Origin: Daphnia pulex
Taxonomy: Eukaryota > Arthropoda > Branchiopoda > Diplostraca > Daphniidae
Assembly: GCF_021134715.1 (NCBI RefSeq)
Contig: NC_060017.1
Span: forward strand, 1,860,001-1,924,000
Direction: 5' to 3'
DNA length: 64,000 nt
The stretch's first letter is position 1; each line of letters opens with the position of its first letter. Below the pieces are notes generated by a model, which did no database searches, was not told the origin of the DNA, and was given only the letters and a program-made list of their open reading frames with translations. The position numbers were made by a program, and so were the translations under genes. Positions 11,857-24,054 of the stretch are shown here, piece after piece.

Positions 11857-13017
11857 ATGGCAAATGCATCACTCTGTGTGGGACTAGTGTGTATTGATAT
11901 TGTTGCCGAAAGTGAAAGATTTCCTGTAGAAGACACTGATCATAGGTAACTTAACGAAGTAATTTCAATTGCAATAACCTATTTACACAGTTTTTACATT
12001 TAAATATTGTAACTGGAATACCAAATAGGATTCCAAACCTTTCGTACAGAAGAGGAGGAAATGCGTCCAACTCATGCTCTGTTTTGTCTCAACTGGGAAT
12101 GAAAACAGAGTTTTTAGGAACTCTTTCAAACTCAATACAACTGGATTTCATTCGAAGAGATTTTGCAGAACACTCAGTTTCAATTGAACACTGCCCTATT
12201 TTCCCTGATTGTGAGTTTCCAACTTCCATTGTGATACTTAATGCCTACAATAGTACCAGAACCATTATGCATCATCCAACAAATTTACAAGAGCTGGGTG
12301 TCCAACATTTCACCAATCTTAATCTAAACAATTATTCATGGATTCATTTTGAAGTAATATTCAAATTATTTAAGTAATGTACCAGATTCATTCTTTTTAT
12401 TACTAGGGAAGGAGTGCTAATGTCGATAACATAAAACAAATGATTAAATTTGTGCGGGAAAATTCTAAATCTATAAAAATATCGGTTGAAATCGAAAAGA
12501 CACGCACAGTTCTTGGTGAACTCCTCCCACTAGGAGATGTTGTCTTTATTTCGAAAGAATTTTCTCAGTTTTCTGGCTTCCCTACCATGAAAGAAGCAGT
12601 AAAAGGATTTATCGGTTTGTCAAGACCAGGGTACGTTTTTTGTTTTTTTTTTTACTAAAAAAAGTAATTTTTATTTAAGCCTTAAATCAACAAATTGCAC
12701 TGATTTTTTGTGTTCAAAGGTGCATTGTCGTATGTGCCTGGGGGTCAGAAGGAGCGGCTGCAGGACAAAATGTTGATGGGACAGATGTGGTGAAGTGTCA
12801 AAGTGCTTCTGCACCTTGTCGTATCATCGATACCCTTGGAGCTGGGGATACATTCAACGCTGCATTCATCTATAGCCAAATTAACCTGTGGGACTGGAAA
12901 AAAGGGCTTGAATTCGCCTGCCATATTGCCGGTTGCAAAATTGGTTTAAACGGATTTCTAGGACTCGAACAATTCAAGCAGACCTTTTTATTTGAGGCCT
13001 CAGACAATGACAGGTAA
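11857..13017 (+). CDS. KHK: Ketohexokinase-like PfkB sugar kinase
   Basis: Cytosolic ATP-dependent kinase, probably making fructose 1-phosphate from fructose. Exons 11857-11945, 12029-12353, 12407-12630, 12720-13017; all junctions are in phase, giving 311 residues against 298 for human KHK. The N-terminus LCVGLVCIDIVAESERFPVED matches the family start. The PfkB glycine motif appears as RRGGNASNSCSVLSQLG (about residues 38-54), and the catalytic signature DTLGAGDTFNAA with the base Asp of GAGD is near residue 255. The first ATG (aggaaaATGG) was chosen because it gives the family's usual N-terminus. The 3' end converges on the minus-strand chitin-binding gene only 82 bases away. Substrate is inferred from family; other PfkB sugars are possible. 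Confidence 0.88.
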
Positions 13018-13099
13018 CGCGTGTTGTTAATGAATCTTTTTTTAGGTTAAATATGAAGCAGGATCTCACTAACTCAACGTGCTTGTTTACAAAGTATTA

Positions 13100-13930
13100 T
13101 TATGTCCGAATTCGTTCGTCTAGCCCGTGTTGACCGCGAGTACGAAAGGGACGATATTGCTCGTTGACACTGTAGTCTTGAAGAGCTCGCCGGCAGTCGT
13201 AGTTGCGTCTATATTAAAACATCCCGAATTCCCGACCTTTTAACAGATTATTTATTAAAAGTCAACAGTGAATATTACCTATGATCACATGTTAAATATA
13301 GTTGATTAAAAATAGTGTGTTCCCCGCAACGGTAATAGTATTGACGTCCACGAGGTGTGCTATTGATTGTTTTAAAAAAGAAAAAAAGAGTTAACAAAAA
13401 TGTATACCTTTAAGTGTAGAATAAGAATAACCCACCAAGTATAGTAGTTCTGAAATGAAAAGAAAAAATGTCGGTTATTTAAACTGTTTTCGTTAATAGA
13501 TTTTGAATTGCTTATTAGCGACCACGATTTGGCGTTAAAGTACCTTGCAGTTTGTGGTGACATCAGCGTAGTATCCAGGTATTCGACCGATGCAAGAAAA
13601 TGGGGCAAACGATGGTTCCGTCAGTCTAGTGGCAGATAGAACACCTCCAACTATTCCGCCAGCAAGGTTGAGAGCCGACACTATGGGAATTCCAAGGACT
13701 TGAATCGTAGGCTGAGATTGAGTAGTTGTAAATGGTTGAGGCGGGCGACGTGACCCATGATCATCTCGTTGAGGATCGCCTTCAGCAGTACACATGGACA
13801 TCGCTGAACGTTTAGTTAAAGATGGGAAAGAACAAGAAATATAGAAATCAGTGGAAATTTTAATTTTTTATCGTGATTCGAAAATACCAATTAGAAACAA
13901 GAAGAAAGCGAATACATTCCGGCCATCCAT
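13100..13930 (-). pseudogene. Single-domain chitin-binding (peritrophin-A/CPAP1-like) protein gene, frameshifted in this sequence
   Basis: Secreted chitin-binding protein of cuticle or peritrophic matrix. Exons on the minus strand: 13888-13930 (signal peptide MDGRNVFAFFLFLI), 13544-13803, a 14-base microexon 13436-13449, 13279-13360, and 13100-13208. The mature N-terminus is Pro/Gln/Thr-rich. Then comes a type-2 chitin-binding domain: cysteines at residues 85, 100, 106 and 117 with spacing 14-5-10 are in frame. In the fourth exon one extra base in ttcccc (13320-13326) shifts the frame and stops it after RCGETHYF, while the rest of the domain (TIFNQLYLTCDH, then NYDC and a basic tail) is intact one frame over and correctly phased with the last exon. 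Either an assembly/sequencing indel or a young pseudogene. Confidence 0.75.
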
Positions 13931-14763
13931 CTTCTAGCCTTCTGGAATTCGATATGCTTTACAATTTATAGCCGAGTCCATCTATCAGCTATTTATATGA
14001 TAGTGGTTTCCTATACGTAGCTTCTTCACTTTCGCCTTTTATTAGTCAAGGCCATAAATTACAATAAGCAGTTATTGTTGAAATGTTTCCGTAATGCCAC
14101 AGAGGATATGTTCTGTTTTGTTGCGATTCACAATGTAAGCGTCATTCCCTTTTTTAGAAAAAATTTAGAATGTAGAACAGACTGAAAGGCGGGGTTTCTT
14201 TTTTGCAGAAAGATGTATTGTCTGGCGATTTCTCTTTATTTCGAGTAAAAAAGTAGACAGTCAAAGTAGTCAATTGGAACAAACGGTCAGTTTACTCACG
14301 TGCTGTATACCTCAAAACGCTGATAAAATACCTTATTGTATCGTCTTTCACTTTAGATTAAACATTTACTTTCTGTCCTCTGAAACTTGATCCCGGCCAA
14401 CCTAATATTTATAAGCAATATCGTAATAGCTGTTAAGCAGAAACCGTGTTCGACGATTGAACATGATAAGATTTTAATTGTCGTTGGATTTTGAAATTAC
14501 GAACTCATCTATTCGAGAAGCGTGTGTACACTTCAAACATAGAATAGGTCCAATTGCCTATCTTATCTAAACCGTCCTTTCTAGGTGTTTTTCCAGAACA
14601 TCACGTTTACGCTTGCGCTGCCCGGCATCAGCCTTATTGTGCCAGCACTATCTAGAAAGCGCCAGGCGACCGAGTCTAGTTTGGAAAGTAGTCGCCGTCA
14701 GCCGCACGTTAACAATTTCCAGAGCGCACTCGTTTTTCTCAAGTGAATCATCATTTTTTCATC
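13931..14763. other. Divergent promoter region
   Basis: Shared intergenic space between the minus-strand chitin-binding gene and the plus-strand uridine phosphorylase. No ORF of interest. The phosphorylase side has no clear TATA box. Confidence 0.5.
13990..13997 (-). promoter_or_regulatory. TATA box of the chitin-binding gene at 13100-13930
   Basis: Minus-strand TATAAATA lies about 60 bases upstream of the ATG at 13930, leaving a predicted 5' UTR of about 35 bases. Confidence 0.5.
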
Positions 14764-17700
14764 ATGTCTTACCACGACGAATCAGATGAGTACGTTTATT
14801 TCAATTAATTATTAAGAAAAATATCATTGCGCGCAATCGTCCTTTGCCGTCCTGCTCATTCTTAAAATGGATTTTTTCTTGAAAATTTTTGGTTCAAACC
14901 AATATTCGATTTTTGGAACTGAGCCAGAAGAGGAGTGTTTTTCTTTTTTCATTGAGTTGAGTTTATATTTGCATGTTTCAATTTCTGTCGGGTTTCAAGC
15001 TACAAGCTCACGTGCTGAGGGCTATGAACCGCGATGTTATATTGATTTCCAATAGGAATCCAGCGTTGCCGTACATTGTACATGTGGTATACGTCACCCG
15101 TTTTTTTTTTTCTATCTCTGCCGTCTTTCCTTTCGCTTCATTTTGACGAGTTCCGCAAGGCAATAAGGAATCTAAAAAAACGCCATCCGATTCACCCGAG
15201 TTGCATTTCTTTCTATTTTCTTATGCTAGGATATTTTTTTTATCCCGTGAGGACGACTCCATCTTAAGGTTTTTTTTTTACAGACTTATTCAGCCGTGCT
15301 GTAAGGCTCTTTGAGAAAAGCCTTTATTTAGGTGGAATGAGTTATTGTCTGCGTCTGTGCGTCATCTAACTGTCGAACCGTATTGCGGGAAAGTAGATGT
15401 GGTCTGACGATGACGGCTAATCTGCCCACTCGTCATGTCCTGAGCGTTTTCTTTTAAAATTATTTTTTATTATTCTCAACTCACGATCAATAGGACGTTT
15501 TCGGTTAACAGTTCTGTCCGGGAGATGGCATTAGAACGACACGGTGCAATGACGGGAAACCGGATAATGGTTGGGGGAAAAGTATATACGTGTATGTAAA
15601 ATGTATAAATCCAGAAAGCCGTTTTGAGATCGACGGGCATCCGCTCTCTTTTACTTTTCAGCGAATGCGTCATGTAGAGTAGGCTACTCTCTGTCGCTCC
15701 TAATAGGACACTGAGCACTAAAGTTTCTGTCCTAAACTTTTGATATAGAATACCGAGTCCTTTTAATGCTCTTTTTTTTTAACTACTCTAACGGGGAAGA
15801 CGTAGTTCGTTCCCCTTCGCAACTCCGCCGGGAAAACACTATTGTCTTAATATCCCAAACAAGGGATCGATTTTTTAAATCTTTTCCAATCCTTTACTTA
15901 GAGTATTCCATTTGAAGCTAGCATGCAAAATGAGTATTACTGCGTGTAACTTATTTAGATTCTACGAACCCGACAACACGATAAGGGCTCACCATCACGA
16001 ACGAGCAAAGAGTCCGAATCAGAAGACGGATCTGCATCCTGATACGGGCTTTAAAAAGTACATATTCTCAATAACGGAAACCAACGGCGATCGATATTCC
16101 GCTGAGCGAGAAAGGAAGATATTCCGCTTTACTAATCAAGGCACTTGCAATCTATTATAAAGTAGGTCCTTGTACTTTGGATTGGGGTCATCCAGCAGCG
16201 ATGAATATTTCGCTGGAAAATTTCCGGAGTTTAGACACAATGTCGAAACGATCCGACCAAGATTTTGAGACGCATCCGCGAACCTAATCTCGAATTCCAA
16301 TCGGCTTGTTTCACTTACTGTACAAAGCTGGTTCAGCAAGAGAGTGGCCAGGTTTTTGGTTCACAATTTAGGTTGGTTGCAAATTGTTCCACCGGTGCGT
16401 TCACAATCCCTTGTAGTACGTACAGTTTGGCAATATATAGGAGTTGCATCAACACTCAGCAACGAGAAAATTTGATTTTCTGCTCCGGTAAAACGATAAG
16501 AAAGTTGTAAACGGCTGAAAAAACCATTGCGTAAGAAATAGACAATATCGTATTACGCCCACATTGCACCGCATGCAGCCCGCTAGATTAAACCGTCGAA
16601 ATAAGTTGCGTTGGCACTAAAAAGCGGTGGTGCAATAAGACTTGGAAGAATGGGAAAAACCTGATATTACTTTTTTTTTGCATCAAGTCGCAACAAGTCC
16701 TTGTTCACAAGTAATCAAAAATGTAATTACGGTTTTTTTCTAATTATTATTAAAGAATTTATTTTTGTATGCCAGGTGACCCATTTTATATAGATATATT
16801 TAAGAAACCTTCGACAAAGCTTATGTTTACATTTTTCCTTTGGTCACGAGTTGCGGTATTCAATAGAACTTGGGATCAAAAACGAAACACGTGGCAGTGT
16901 CCTAAGGGAAAAGGCGTTGTACTCGTCTTACAACTTCCATCTATGATAAGAATTGGATACTGTGAATAATTAATAAGCCGGAGCCGGGTGAAACCCAATT
17001 GCGGTTTTGTTTAGCGTGCTCTGAACTGGTGGGCCAGTTTCGCTAAAATAATGGATGATGACAGATTGACCAACGATTGCGGTGTCAGAACTCAGAAATG
17101 GCCAAGCTCTTTTCTTTATTGTTAAGTTCCAAGTAAAGGAAACTGCGTAGTAAACCGAGCCCCCTTTTTTGGGCCAATCACAATGAGCCCCACCTTTTTT
17201 GACGTCATTCACGGATCATAGCAATATCAGAACCAGTTCAAAACCGCAAAAAAATGCAGAATAAAAGCGGTAGCGGTAAATGATTATCATAGGACCTTGG
17301 CTCCCCATAAATTTTTCCTCGTTTCGCCTTGAGAACCGAGTCGTTGTCTGCAAGTTGGTAACATATCGAGGCGTCACTTTACGCTGCGCTCCTGCACCGG
17401 ACGGACAGATCGTTTTGCATTCCTCGATCGAGTTCTAAAATTCTACCTCGCAAGTAGCTCTTCAGTCAGCGAACCTTTTTAGTAGAAGAACATCGCGTTC
17501 ATCTCGGATCAGTCTGTCCAAGCGAGTGGTGTCGATCGATCTTCAATCAAAGTATCATTAGACTTGCTGATTGAAAATGCCTTGCAATTCGGAAGATTTT
17601 CCCGTCCCCTGCGATCGCTGTATGGATAAATTGCCGGAAGGCGAAACACCGGAAGGCGAAAAGACCAATGCCGAAGTGAAAAGTTGTTGCTATGTCAGGT

Positions 17701-19306
17701 TGTCATTTTTGTTTGAATTGTGTAAAGTAAAAGTAAATTGGCGAAATCCGTATTCTAACTAAGTGGCATTTATTTTTTGCACAGGTATCCCGATGGGGCT
17801 GTTCGCCTTCGTAATCCAAATATTGAGCTGATGGACCAGGACATTCTTTATCATTTGGCATTGGGGAGCGGAAGCGTAAGTTTCTTATTTGGAAAAGAAC
17901 AAAAGTCTAGACATTCCAATAAGCTTAATTTCGATTATTGTTCTTTGCAGCATGACCTCCAGCAAATGTTTGGCGACGTTAAGGTAAGTCCTCTATTTTC
18001 TTGTCTTCCTATACTATCTTTAAGTTTAATCTCGTGCGTCAGTACAGCGATACCTTAGAAGCCCCATGAATTCCGGAGAGGAATCCATACCGAAACTTAA
18101 ATCCTGCCCTTTTGTTTTTGTTGTTGTCTTTCAGTTTGTGTGCATGGGAGGTACTCCGAAGCGCATGGAGCAGTTTGCTAACTTTATTATGGATGAGATC
18201 GGTTACAAATTGCCAGCTGGAACAACTCTGCTGGACATTTCTCAATATTCCTACCGATATTCGATGTACAAAGTCGGACCGGTTCTCTCCATCAGCGTAA
18301 GACGATCTAGTGAATTCCGATAGCCGCCCTGTATTTTTATTAACCGTTTTCTGCTCTTTCAATCCAGCATGGAATGGGTATTCCGTCAGTTGGAATTCTA
18401 CTTCACGAAGTCATTAAACTAATGTACCACGCTCGAGTTAAAGATCCCGTGTTCTTCCGTCTGGGAACATGTGGCGGTATTGGCTTGGATGGCGGACAAC
18501 TGGTAATCACGGACGAAGCCGTGGATGGCATGATGAGACCATTCCTCGAATTGGTAAATGAGAGTCACTTAAATAATTCAGTTGGAAATTACGCTAATTT
18601 TCCTATTACTTTTTCTAGCCAGTTTTAGGGCAATTGGTCCAACGACCATCCAAGCTCGACACAGAACTGGCCAAAGAATTGCAGTCTCTTTCTACTCAAG
18701 ACGATCCCTTTGAGACGCACGTTGGTCGAACTATGTGCACTTATGATTTCTATGAAGGTATACTAATAGTTTTGTTTTCGACTGCCCATTCAAAAGTGTC
18801 CGGCCTTATCATCTTACACTGGGTGATTGACAATTGTTTGTTTGCAGGACAGGGACGTCTAGATGGAGCATTCTGTGACTACACTGAAAAGGAAAAGCTG
18901 GAATTCTTGCACAAGGTTCATGACAATAACATTCTCAACATGGAAATGGAATCCTTGGCCTTTGCAGCGCTGACCCACCATGCAGGAATCCGTGCGGCAG
19001 TCATCTGTGTCACTCTGCTCAACCGCCTTAATGGTGACCAGGTAGGATTACATTATTTTATAAGCCTTGCCCCACATACTTTCAGTTTCTAAAGAATCCT
19101 TTTGAAACTTGTTGAACCAGGTGGCTTCGAGCAAGGAAGTCTTGAACGAGTGGCAAAACAGACCTCAGGCCATCGTCGCTCGATACATCAAAAAGCACAT
19201 GGGCATGACAGGCCCAGCTCCGCGTCCTCCTCCGCCCGGGCCCAAAACGGTTGTCAACTCAAAGAAACTCAAATTCGTCCGCGAGGAATCTCAAAGCTAC
19301 GAATAG
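14764..19306 (+). CDS. Upp: Uridine phosphorylase, long-range isoform with upstream first exon
   Basis: Pyrimidine salvage enzyme that splits uridine with phosphate to uracil and ribose 1-phosphate in the cytosol. Exons: 14764-14789 (MSYHDESDE), 17785-17875, 17951-17983, 18135-18296, 18368-18553, 18619-18757, 18848-19041, 19121-19306, giving 338 residues. Family motifs are clear: DILYHLALG, FVCMGGTPKRMEQFA, SHGMGIPSVGILLHEVIKL, FFRLGTCGGIG and NILNMEMESLAFAAL (the uridine/ribose-binding EMES). The C-terminus adds a Pro-rich stretch and a basic tail. The 26-base first exon ends in phase 2 and joins the common exon 17785 across a 3 kb intron that also contains an alternative first exon. A likely poly(A) signal lies at 20392. 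Confidence 0.88.
14790..17576 (+). other. Intron 1 of the long uridine phosphorylase transcript
   Basis: Sequence between the two alternative first exons. It has ordinary complexity with short T runs; no other gene or repeat family was recognised. Confidence 0.6.
17459..17468 (+). promoter_or_regulatory. Candidate initiator for internal uridine phosphorylase promoter
   Basis: TTCAGTC with the A at about 17464 matches the arthropod initiator, with AT-rich TCTAAAAT about 30 bases upstream. A second ATCAGTC lies near 17509. Either could start the isoform that begins at ATG 17577. Confidence 0.35.
17577..17698 (+). CDS. Upp: Alternative first coding exon of uridine phosphorylase (Cys-rich N-terminus)
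   Basis: Starts at ATG 17577 (gaaaATGCC) and ends at the donor AG|GTTGTC in phase 2, the same phase as the upstream first exon, so both splice to 17785 and give R/E-YPDGAVRLRNP. The isoform would be 370 residues. This exon carries five cysteines, including a CDRC pair and a CC pair, plus a short PEGETPEGE repeat, and is unlike the acidic nine-residue start of the other isoform. Initiator-like TCAGTC motifs lie upstream at 17462 and 17509, suggesting its own promoter. Confidence 0.75.
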
Positions 19307-20397
19307 CATTAGGATTCACAGGGTTCCAAAAAGGAAATTCGGCTCCGCAGTGTCCTGGTAAAGAAAAAAATTGAAATTTACGTCAAGATTCCACCCGAGT
19401 ATTTTTATCTGACAGCTGCTGTGTGACAGTCGATAGCGTTTGTTTGTTTGTTTTTTTCCTTAAGAGGTAAACACTTGTGTTACGTAGTGAATTCGATCGT
19501 CGTTAGAGAGCGTGTTATTTAGTATCACTGGTATTCAACAACAAAAGTTTTCAAACGTGTTTCTTTGTACACAACGAAAGCTCTCTCCCTACTCTGAATG
19601 TTGTAGTCCTGTAAATTCTCTTTTTCACTGTTTCATTGGGATCCTTTATTTTATTTATTTTTCACTAATTGCGCACTCGTCATTACCGAGTTTAGTTGTT
19701 GTTAAAAAGGCAAAATTATTTGAGCAATATTTGTTCCATACATCCATACAGTAACATTCCAACTTGCGGAACGATCCTTCAGACTCTCCTTTCACGACGA
19801 CGGAAGTCGTTCCGTTAATGTTTCACTGTTTGATTCCAATTGGTCTTTGGCTATATTAAAGTTCTGGGGCATTGGCGATTTCTTGTAGTTACATATTTAC
19901 AGAATCTCCTTGTAATTCGTGGTGTCTACTTTCAATTACAAAAGAAAGAAAAAACAAAAACAAATCCTGTAGAGGCAGCCTTCGATGCATATGATACGGC
20001 CGACCATTTAGTCGTGCATTACCGTCAAGACGGAACGAGAGGTTTTTTCATCATCGTCTGGATGTTCAGTGTGTTACGTATGTGTGTGTGGGTGGGTGTG
20101 GGTTTTGGAGATCTCGTCTTTTCTTCTCCCTTTCTCGGCATTGTTAACGTCTCCAGCTACATCAGCTGTTGACTTTGATAAGTGAAATTTTTTTTTCTTT
20201 TCTTTTTCTTTTTCCCAACAAGAAATTATTTTAAAATAGCTAAAAATTCAACCGGAGGAAGCAAGGAACACAACTAACAAATAACAACAACATACTGGTG
20301 GGAATGCGAACGTTTTCTTATCTTTATATAAATATTCTTTGCGTGCTTGACGTTGCACAGTGTGTTTCTCAATGGATGTCGGTAATAATACAATAAA
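19307..20397 (+). other. Uridine phosphorylase 3' UTR (proposed) with poly(A) signal
   Basis: AATAAA at 20392-20397 is the first canonical signal after the stop, implying a 3' UTR of about 1.1 kb. No other gene is seen in it. Confidence 0.4.
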
Positions 20398-21636
20398 ATA
20401 GACATTCAAATCTATATCGTGACCCACTTTTATTTTTCCAAAAAAATTTATTTTCTTCTCTTCATTCCCCGAGGTGAGATGATGATATCTCCCTGCGTCG
20501 AGAGTTTCTCTCTCTCTTGAATTCCGTACATCATTCACGCTGTATTTTGTGTCGTCCCATCGGCTCGACTCACCTACACACCCACTCTCTTCCCTTTACT
20601 TTTCCCAAAGCAACACGTATACGTTGCACGCTGCCAGGACGTACACAATAATATACTGCGTGTATATAAATGCTTATATTACTTTGACTGGTCGTGACAG
20701 GACACCATCGATCAAACAAGCAGCCGGGCAGAAGATCATGAAGAAGGAATGCGCACACCGCGCATTGTGGGTTTTCCCTTTTTTTCTTTTTTCTTTTCTT
20801 TTTCTTTGAATGTTACTTTTCATTGTTATCGCGAGAAGAAGCAAAACAGAGACGAACTAGTTTTCAATCATAAATGTTTGAATGTATTTCGAAAAATTGG
20901 GTAATGAGGTGGCTACACTTAATTGTCATGTTTTTATTGGCTGCCTCGTATTTTCTTAATGGTTTTATTATTTTTCTTTTTGTTGTTGTTTTGTGTTGTC
21001 GTTTAAGACTTGCTAGAGGTTAGTTGCGCCTGCGCAAGGCAACAATTTAAACGAATTTGATATGAAGGAAATCGAGGAGGAGTATAAGAAAAATGGAGAA
21101 TTGGAGAGGTGTGAGATAATAGTAGTTGCAGGACGTTGCGGAATGCGGGTGGAAGGAAATTTCGGAAAATATCCGTCGACCGCTCCGTCGAACGTCCAGA
21201 TTGTTTTGTTTTTTTTCTTCAATGAAAGGAATAAATGCTCCGCAATCTTCTATCGGAGACGTGGGATGTCACAGACATGTCGATGGTCCTTTGTTTTCTC
21301 CGGCCCACCGATCGAACAACCACTCCCAAATGGATAAGTGGGACAAAAGAGAGGACAGATGTGCCATTATTACAAGTTGCCATCAGCAGATCGCAACTCC
21401 CTCCCTCTATGTAACGGATATGTACAAAAGCGCGTTTTTTTTAAAATGATGAATAATGAGGGGAGGGACTGGCTCTCACGCACGCTAGAAAAGAAAAGAA
21501 AAATAAGACATGAAAAGAAAATACGCTGAAGAAGATAACAGATGAAGAAGAAGAAAAGTGCGAAGAAAAGGGCGGAAGACGAAAAAGGAAAAATCAAAAG
21601 ATTAGCCCCGTTTTTCTCCAGTCGGCAAAATTTCCC
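20398..21636. other. Intergenic / 3' UTR of the minus-strand chitin-binding gene
   Basis: T- and GAA-rich sequence. Several minus-strand AATAAA motifs (around 20430, 20450, 20933 and 20962) could end the CPAP1-like transcript. No coding gene is supported. Confidence 0.45.
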
Positions 21637-22376
21637 TTAAGCTTTGATTTGCTTGGGAGGATCCGTGACGTAAGTCAACTCGTTCAAGTAAAACCTGCGC
21701 AACAAATCATTAAAAATCAATATTTTCACAAGTAATCGATAAGAGAGCAGCGTGAGTCAGCGTGATTGATTTTTCCGTTCGTACCACTTGTCAGCTTCCT
21801 TGCAGTCGAAGTTGTGGATCCAGTCGCAGATGCGGTACTGCTGGTTGAAGGCGGTTCCAGAGCCGCACATGTAAGGGATACGGCGGCCGTCTTCGTCGCA
21901 CATGTGGAACAACATGCACTCGAATTCCTGGTCGGCGTAGAATCCAAGTGGTCGGTCGGTGCAGTCGAAAGTGAGTGTCACGTTAGGAAACTCCTCCCAG
22001 CGTTTAGCCTGTAAAACAAATTAGAAATTAGTATGTCACTTCACGGTCCGACGTATAATTGTCTGTTCACGGTTGGTGAACACAGACTGTGTGAATGCGC
22101 AAAAAAAAAAAAAATGAAAATAAAACTTACGCGGTGAAGGGCCGGCAGGGAGTAGACCAACGAAACGGCTGTGTATGGCGGCGATTGGCAGATAAGTGGA
22201 CGCACAAGGTGCGAATCAACATAAAAAGAAGAAAAGTCAGAAACGTGTTCAAACTGTATCGCTCTCTTTGATCGATTTCAGATTTGCCGTGTGTTTTTTT
22301 TTTTTTTGTTTTTTTTGTGGCTCATGAATAACTTACCGAATGCCACGCAAAGGAGAACTGCAACTTGACGCATCAT
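21637..22376 (-). CDS. Single-domain chitin-binding cuticle protein (CPAP1-like)
   Basis: Small secreted protein with one type-2 chitin-binding (peritrophin-A) domain, the layout of CPAP1 cuticular proteins. Exons on the minus strand: 22337-22376 (MMRQVAVLLCVAF signal peptide), 22131-22168, 21785-22008, 21637-21694; all in phase, 119 residues. Six cysteines at 42, 57, 63, 74, 87 and 95 have spacing 14-5-10-12-7, with aromatic residues typical of chitin contact (GFYAD, FHMC, FNQQYRICDW). A short tail ending PPKQIKA follows. The second of two adjacent ATGs would also work. A remote 5' UTR exon (23752 to about 23965) joins an acceptor at 22414, 37 bases upstream of the start. Exact role in cuticle or gut matrix is not determined. 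Confidence 0.9.
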
Positions 22377-23751
22377 TTTTCGATGAATGTTGACTTTGGG
22401 TATTCCGCTCTGACTGTTTGAATAATTGGAAAAGGCGTTAGAGGACGTTATCATTGTGATTGTTTACTAGGAAATGAAATCTTTACAAAATTTAAATAGA
22501 ACTCTGTAAATTAAGTTCAGATATTTTGGAGCTAACGAACAAATGTTTTATTCCCAAATACAACGAAACAAGCTCAGTGGTAAAAGGAGGATGTATGAAG
22601 CTGATTCTCTCATCTCTCTCTCTCTTTTTTTTTTCTTTCGTGCGCTACTTCAATTTCGGTAGAGAGCGCCGCCTTTTATGTGCCTTAATGCGGACCCCGG
22701 AGCTTTGATGAAAGTGGGTTGCATCGTCGCCAAAATGTTACGAAATCACCAACCAAAAAAGTGTTGTTGTTGCTGTTCCGATTCATTCACATCCCAACCC
22801 AATCAGCGGATAAAAACGTTAATGTTCCCGACGACCCGCAACATGAACCCGGCTTGTTCACGCAAAAGTCACGTAAGTGGTTGACATGGGAACGCTAAAG
22901 AATGGGATCCGCTAAGCGTAACACATTTGGAAGCCAGCACTGCCGCAACAAGAACCCCCCCCCCCCCCTCCTCAAAATAAATACACAAATAAATAAAAGG
23001 AGGAAGTATATGAATAGGTGAATCTCGTTTCTCTTTCTCCCGTGTATGTAACTACGCGCTCTCTCACTTTCGGTGCTCCTTGCCAAACGGGTCAACCGCT
23101 CTCACCCGGAGCGAGACGGGCCACGCTCACTCTCTCCTCTCTCTCTCTTTTCTTCGCAAACTCCCCCCCCCTCACTGATAGTACAGAATTGTTGTTTTTT
23201 TTTTCTCCAGCAAATCTCTTCTATCGTCAATTTCTTTTTCTTTCTATCTTTTTTCTTTTCTTCCACAGTGGCGCGGTAGTCGTTCAAATTCTGGAAGACT
23301 TGCAAACACACAGACAGACAGGACAGACAGAGCCGCTAGCATGTCTTACGAGCGCTGGTATCGTCTTACCTAACCATCTTTATTCTCTCCTTTGTCGCGC
23401 TACTAATTTATTCGTAAAATTTGCAAAGTGGGTCTTTTTTTTTTTGGTTTGTTTAAGGAGTGGTCAATGTTTTGGGTGTTTGTTGGCGCTTGTTTGGATT
23501 TCCTGTGGGCCCAAGGCTAAACAACAACAAAAATGGCGATAGCGCGGAAGCTGTCTGGAGAAATCTAGTCCAATAATTATTTGCTCGTTTTTTTTTTCTA
23601 AGTTCCCGAAATCAATTGGCCGCGTTGATATCAAAAGAAAATTGAATCACGACCATCGGCCGCTCTCAATCAAAACGGATTGCGAGATAGAACGGGTCTA
23701 ATCGAACGATAAATGAAACTGTAATTGAGTGTCAATTGAAGTCCGACTTAC
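22377..23751 (-). other. 5' UTR intron of the CPAP1-like gene
   Basis: From 23751 to 22414, with the short UTR piece 22377-22413 next to the start codon. It contains T runs, a C run near 22956-22968 and CT repeats; no ORF here is convincing. Confidence 0.5.
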
Positions 23752-23965
23752 TTGAATAACAGACGTCGAAAAGGAACGTGACAAAGATGAGCGAGTGGAC
23801 GATTTGAACGAGCGGACGGACGGGATTTGATCGGCGGAGTCGGGTATCCAACGGAGCTAGGACTTCGAGTCGATGCTGTTTGAAGTCTGGATGATGACGA
23901 GCTAAGGAGCTGGTACTCAGTTTCGGACGAGTGTTGTCGGCGTGAAAGATGCGATGTGAAAGTTC
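23752..23965 (-). other. 5' UTR exon of the CPAP1-like gene
   Basis: Non-coding exon inferred from the promoter TATA upstream and a strong donor CAA|GTAAGT at 23751, matched to the acceptor AAACAG at 22414-22419 ahead of the coding exon. No ATG was noticed in it. The 5' boundary is approximate. Confidence 0.5.
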
Positions 23966-23988
23966 AAGTTGAACGCCGAAGTCAGCGG

Positions 23989-23996
23989 CTTTTATA
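23989..23996 (-). promoter_or_regulatory. TATA box of the CPAP1-like gene
   Basis: Perfect TATAAAAG on the minus strand, placing the transcription start near 23960. A long GA/CT tract (24055-24096) lies about 60 bases further upstream and resembles GAGA-factor sites. Confidence 0.65.
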
Positions 23997-24054
23997 GGAT
24001 CCCACCACACACACGGGGCAGCAGGAGACTAAGCCAATGGAATAGCGCCGGAGC

